Origin: Bacteroidaceae bacterium
Lineage (GTDB): Bacteria > Bacteroidota > Bacteroidia > Bacteroidales > Bacteroidaceae
NCBI GenBank assembly: GCA_017557475.1
Contig: JAFYYO010000088.1
Span: forward strand, 1 to 6,013
Direction of reading: 5' to 3'
DNA: 6,013 bases
In this document: piece by piece, positions 5,073-6,013 of the stretch
Position numbering within the stretch: the stretch's first letter is position 1
How the letters are laid out: each line of letters opens with the position of its first letter
Made by a program: the position numbers and the translations under genes
Notes under the pieces: model-generated
Databases searched by the model: none
What the model saw: only the letters and a program-made list of their open reading frames with translations
Told to the model about the DNA's origin: nothing

Positions 5073-6013
5073 GACAGATATTAACTCTTTTGCTGATTAT
5101 CGTTTCTTCGGCAGCTTTTGCACAAGAGGACGAACTGAAGAATCAGGTCGACGTGAACCTGAACATGCTTGGTCGAGGCGAGATGCGCTTTGGCGGCTTC
5201 ACAGAGGGAGCAGAAGAGAACCGCGCTCAGTTCCTCATGGAAAGAACACGCCTGTCGCTGGGCTACAAACGTCCGTACATCGAAGCCAAAGTGACTGCCC
5301 AGCATAGCGGCATCTGGGGGCAAAGCGGCAAGGGAAGCTTCAATCTCTACGAAGCATGGGCCAAGCTGACCGCGAAGAACGGCCTCTTTGCACAGATGGG
5401 ACGCCAAGTCCTTTCCTACGACGATGAACGCATCATCGGTTCCAACGACTGGGCGATGGCAGCACTTTCCCACGATGTCCTCAAGCTTGGCTTTGAAGGC
5501 TACGGGCACAAAGTTCATGGTGTCTTTGCCTTCAACCAGAATGCAGAGAATATCACAGGTGGCACCTACTACGTCAATGGTGCGCAGTCCTATAAGATGA
5601 TGCACACACTATGGTATCACTATGACATCCCCAAAGTCCCTCTCGGCTTCTCTCTCCTCTTCATGAACATCGGTATGCAAGGAGGTGAGAAGGACGGTAC
5701 AGGCGATAATGAACCTCACAACAGATATCAGCAACTGCTGGGCGGCTACGTCTCTTATAAGCCAGGCAAACTGTCGGCTGAGGCTTCGTACTATCATCAG
5801 ATAGGTCACAACGAACAGAATGCCAAGATAGATGCATGGATGGCAAGCATCAAGGCACAATATCAGATCACAAGGCAAGTGGGTGGTTTGGCAGGTTATG
5901 ACTATCTGAGCGGTGACGATTATTTCGTCGTACGCAGCCATGGCGGATTGGGTTTGGTTCAACATAAGGTCGTCAAATACTTTAATCCCGTCTATGGCTC
6001 CCACCATAAGTTC
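5069..6013 (+). CDS. Alginate-export-type outer-membrane beta-barrel protein (3' partial)
   Basis: The frame is open from the ATG at 5069 to the right edge (315 codons), so the C-terminus is missing. Residues 1-18 are a clear Sec signal peptide ending AFA before Gln19, so the mature protein is exported. The rest alternates aromatic and polar residues as in beta strands. Segments recall the alginate-export porin family: NLYEAWAKL, MGRQVLSYDDERIIGSNDW (about 110-128), GLAGYDYLSGDD and, at the very end, YFNPVYGSHHKF, which in relatives precedes further barrel strands. Expected role: an outer-membrane channel for an anionic sugar or other small solute; the substrate is not deducible, and the family name does not prove that alginate is involved. 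Its ATG overlaps the STAS stop (ATGA), implying translational coupling and one operon with the sensor. Confidence 0.85.
   Translation, partial: MRQILTLLLIIVSSAAFAQEDELKNQVDVNLNMLGRGEMRFGGFTEGAEENRAQFLMERTRLSLGYKRPYIEAKVTAQHSGIWGQSGKGSFNLYEAWAKLTAKNGLFAQMGRQVLSYDDERIIGSNDWAMAALSHDVLKLGFEGYGHKVHGVFAFNQNAENITGGTYYVNGAQSYKMMHTLWYHYDIPKVPLGFSLLFMNIGMQGGEKDGTGDNEPHNRYQQLLGGYVSYKPGKLSAEASYYHQIGHNEQNAKIDAWMASIKAQYQITRQVGGLAGYDYLSGDDYFVVRSHGGLGLVQHKVVKYFNPVYGSHHKF

Noticed and set aside
5081..5605. Minus-strand frame of 174 codons
   Set aside because: It lies wholly inside the barrel gene, which has a signal peptide and family motifs on the plus strand; the antisense translation shows no domain.
5609..6007. 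Minus-strand frame of 132 codons
   Set aside because: Antisense to the continuing barrel frame; its hydrophobic stretches are a by-product of the opposite strand.

Overview
The window looks like chromosomal DNA of a Bacteroidales bacterium, most likely Prevotella or a close relative. The evidence is a C-terminal domain resembling the Por/type IX secretion tail, a Bacteroidetes-style TlpA-like lipoprotein, start codons without clear Shine-Dalgarno sequences, and TAnnTTTG-type -7 promoter elements. The genus is inferred from general character only; there is no rRNA or other marker gene here.

Layout: (1) 1-1380 (+) is the 3' end of a large secreted or surface protein, closed by a very strong hairpin-plus-T-run terminator at 1435-1476. 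(2) 1515-2075 (-) is a thioredoxin-fold lipoprotein convergent with the first gene. (3) 2076-2550 is a 475-bp gene-free divergent intergenic region. It holds a candidate promoter at each end and, in the middle, an array of about seven 22-bp degenerate repeats (2267-2421), each with a CACGT core, preceded by an overlapping inverted repeat. (4) 2551-6013 (+) is an apparent operon: a membrane-anchored sensor protein that fuses a Cache-like extracytoplasmic domain, a SpoIIE/PP2C phosphatase and an RsbW-like HATPase kinase; a stand-alone STAS anti-sigma-factor antagonist; and an outer-membrane beta-barrel protein of the alginate-export type. The barrel start codon overlaps the STAS stop codon (ATGA), and the barrel gene runs off the right edge.

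How the genes could work together: the three-gene (+) operon reads as a partner-switching module. An external ligand would be sensed by the periplasmic domain. The phosphatase and kinase halves of the same polypeptide would set the phosphorylation state of the STAS protein, and the STAS protein would act on a target not encoded in this window. The tight coupling of a porin-like gene to the STAS gene suggests that envelope transport and the signalling switch belong to one function. The sensor fusion, its STAS partner and the repeat array upstream of their promoter are the parts of the window most worth following up. The partner-switching families are known; the specific combination and the repeat array are what I cannot place.
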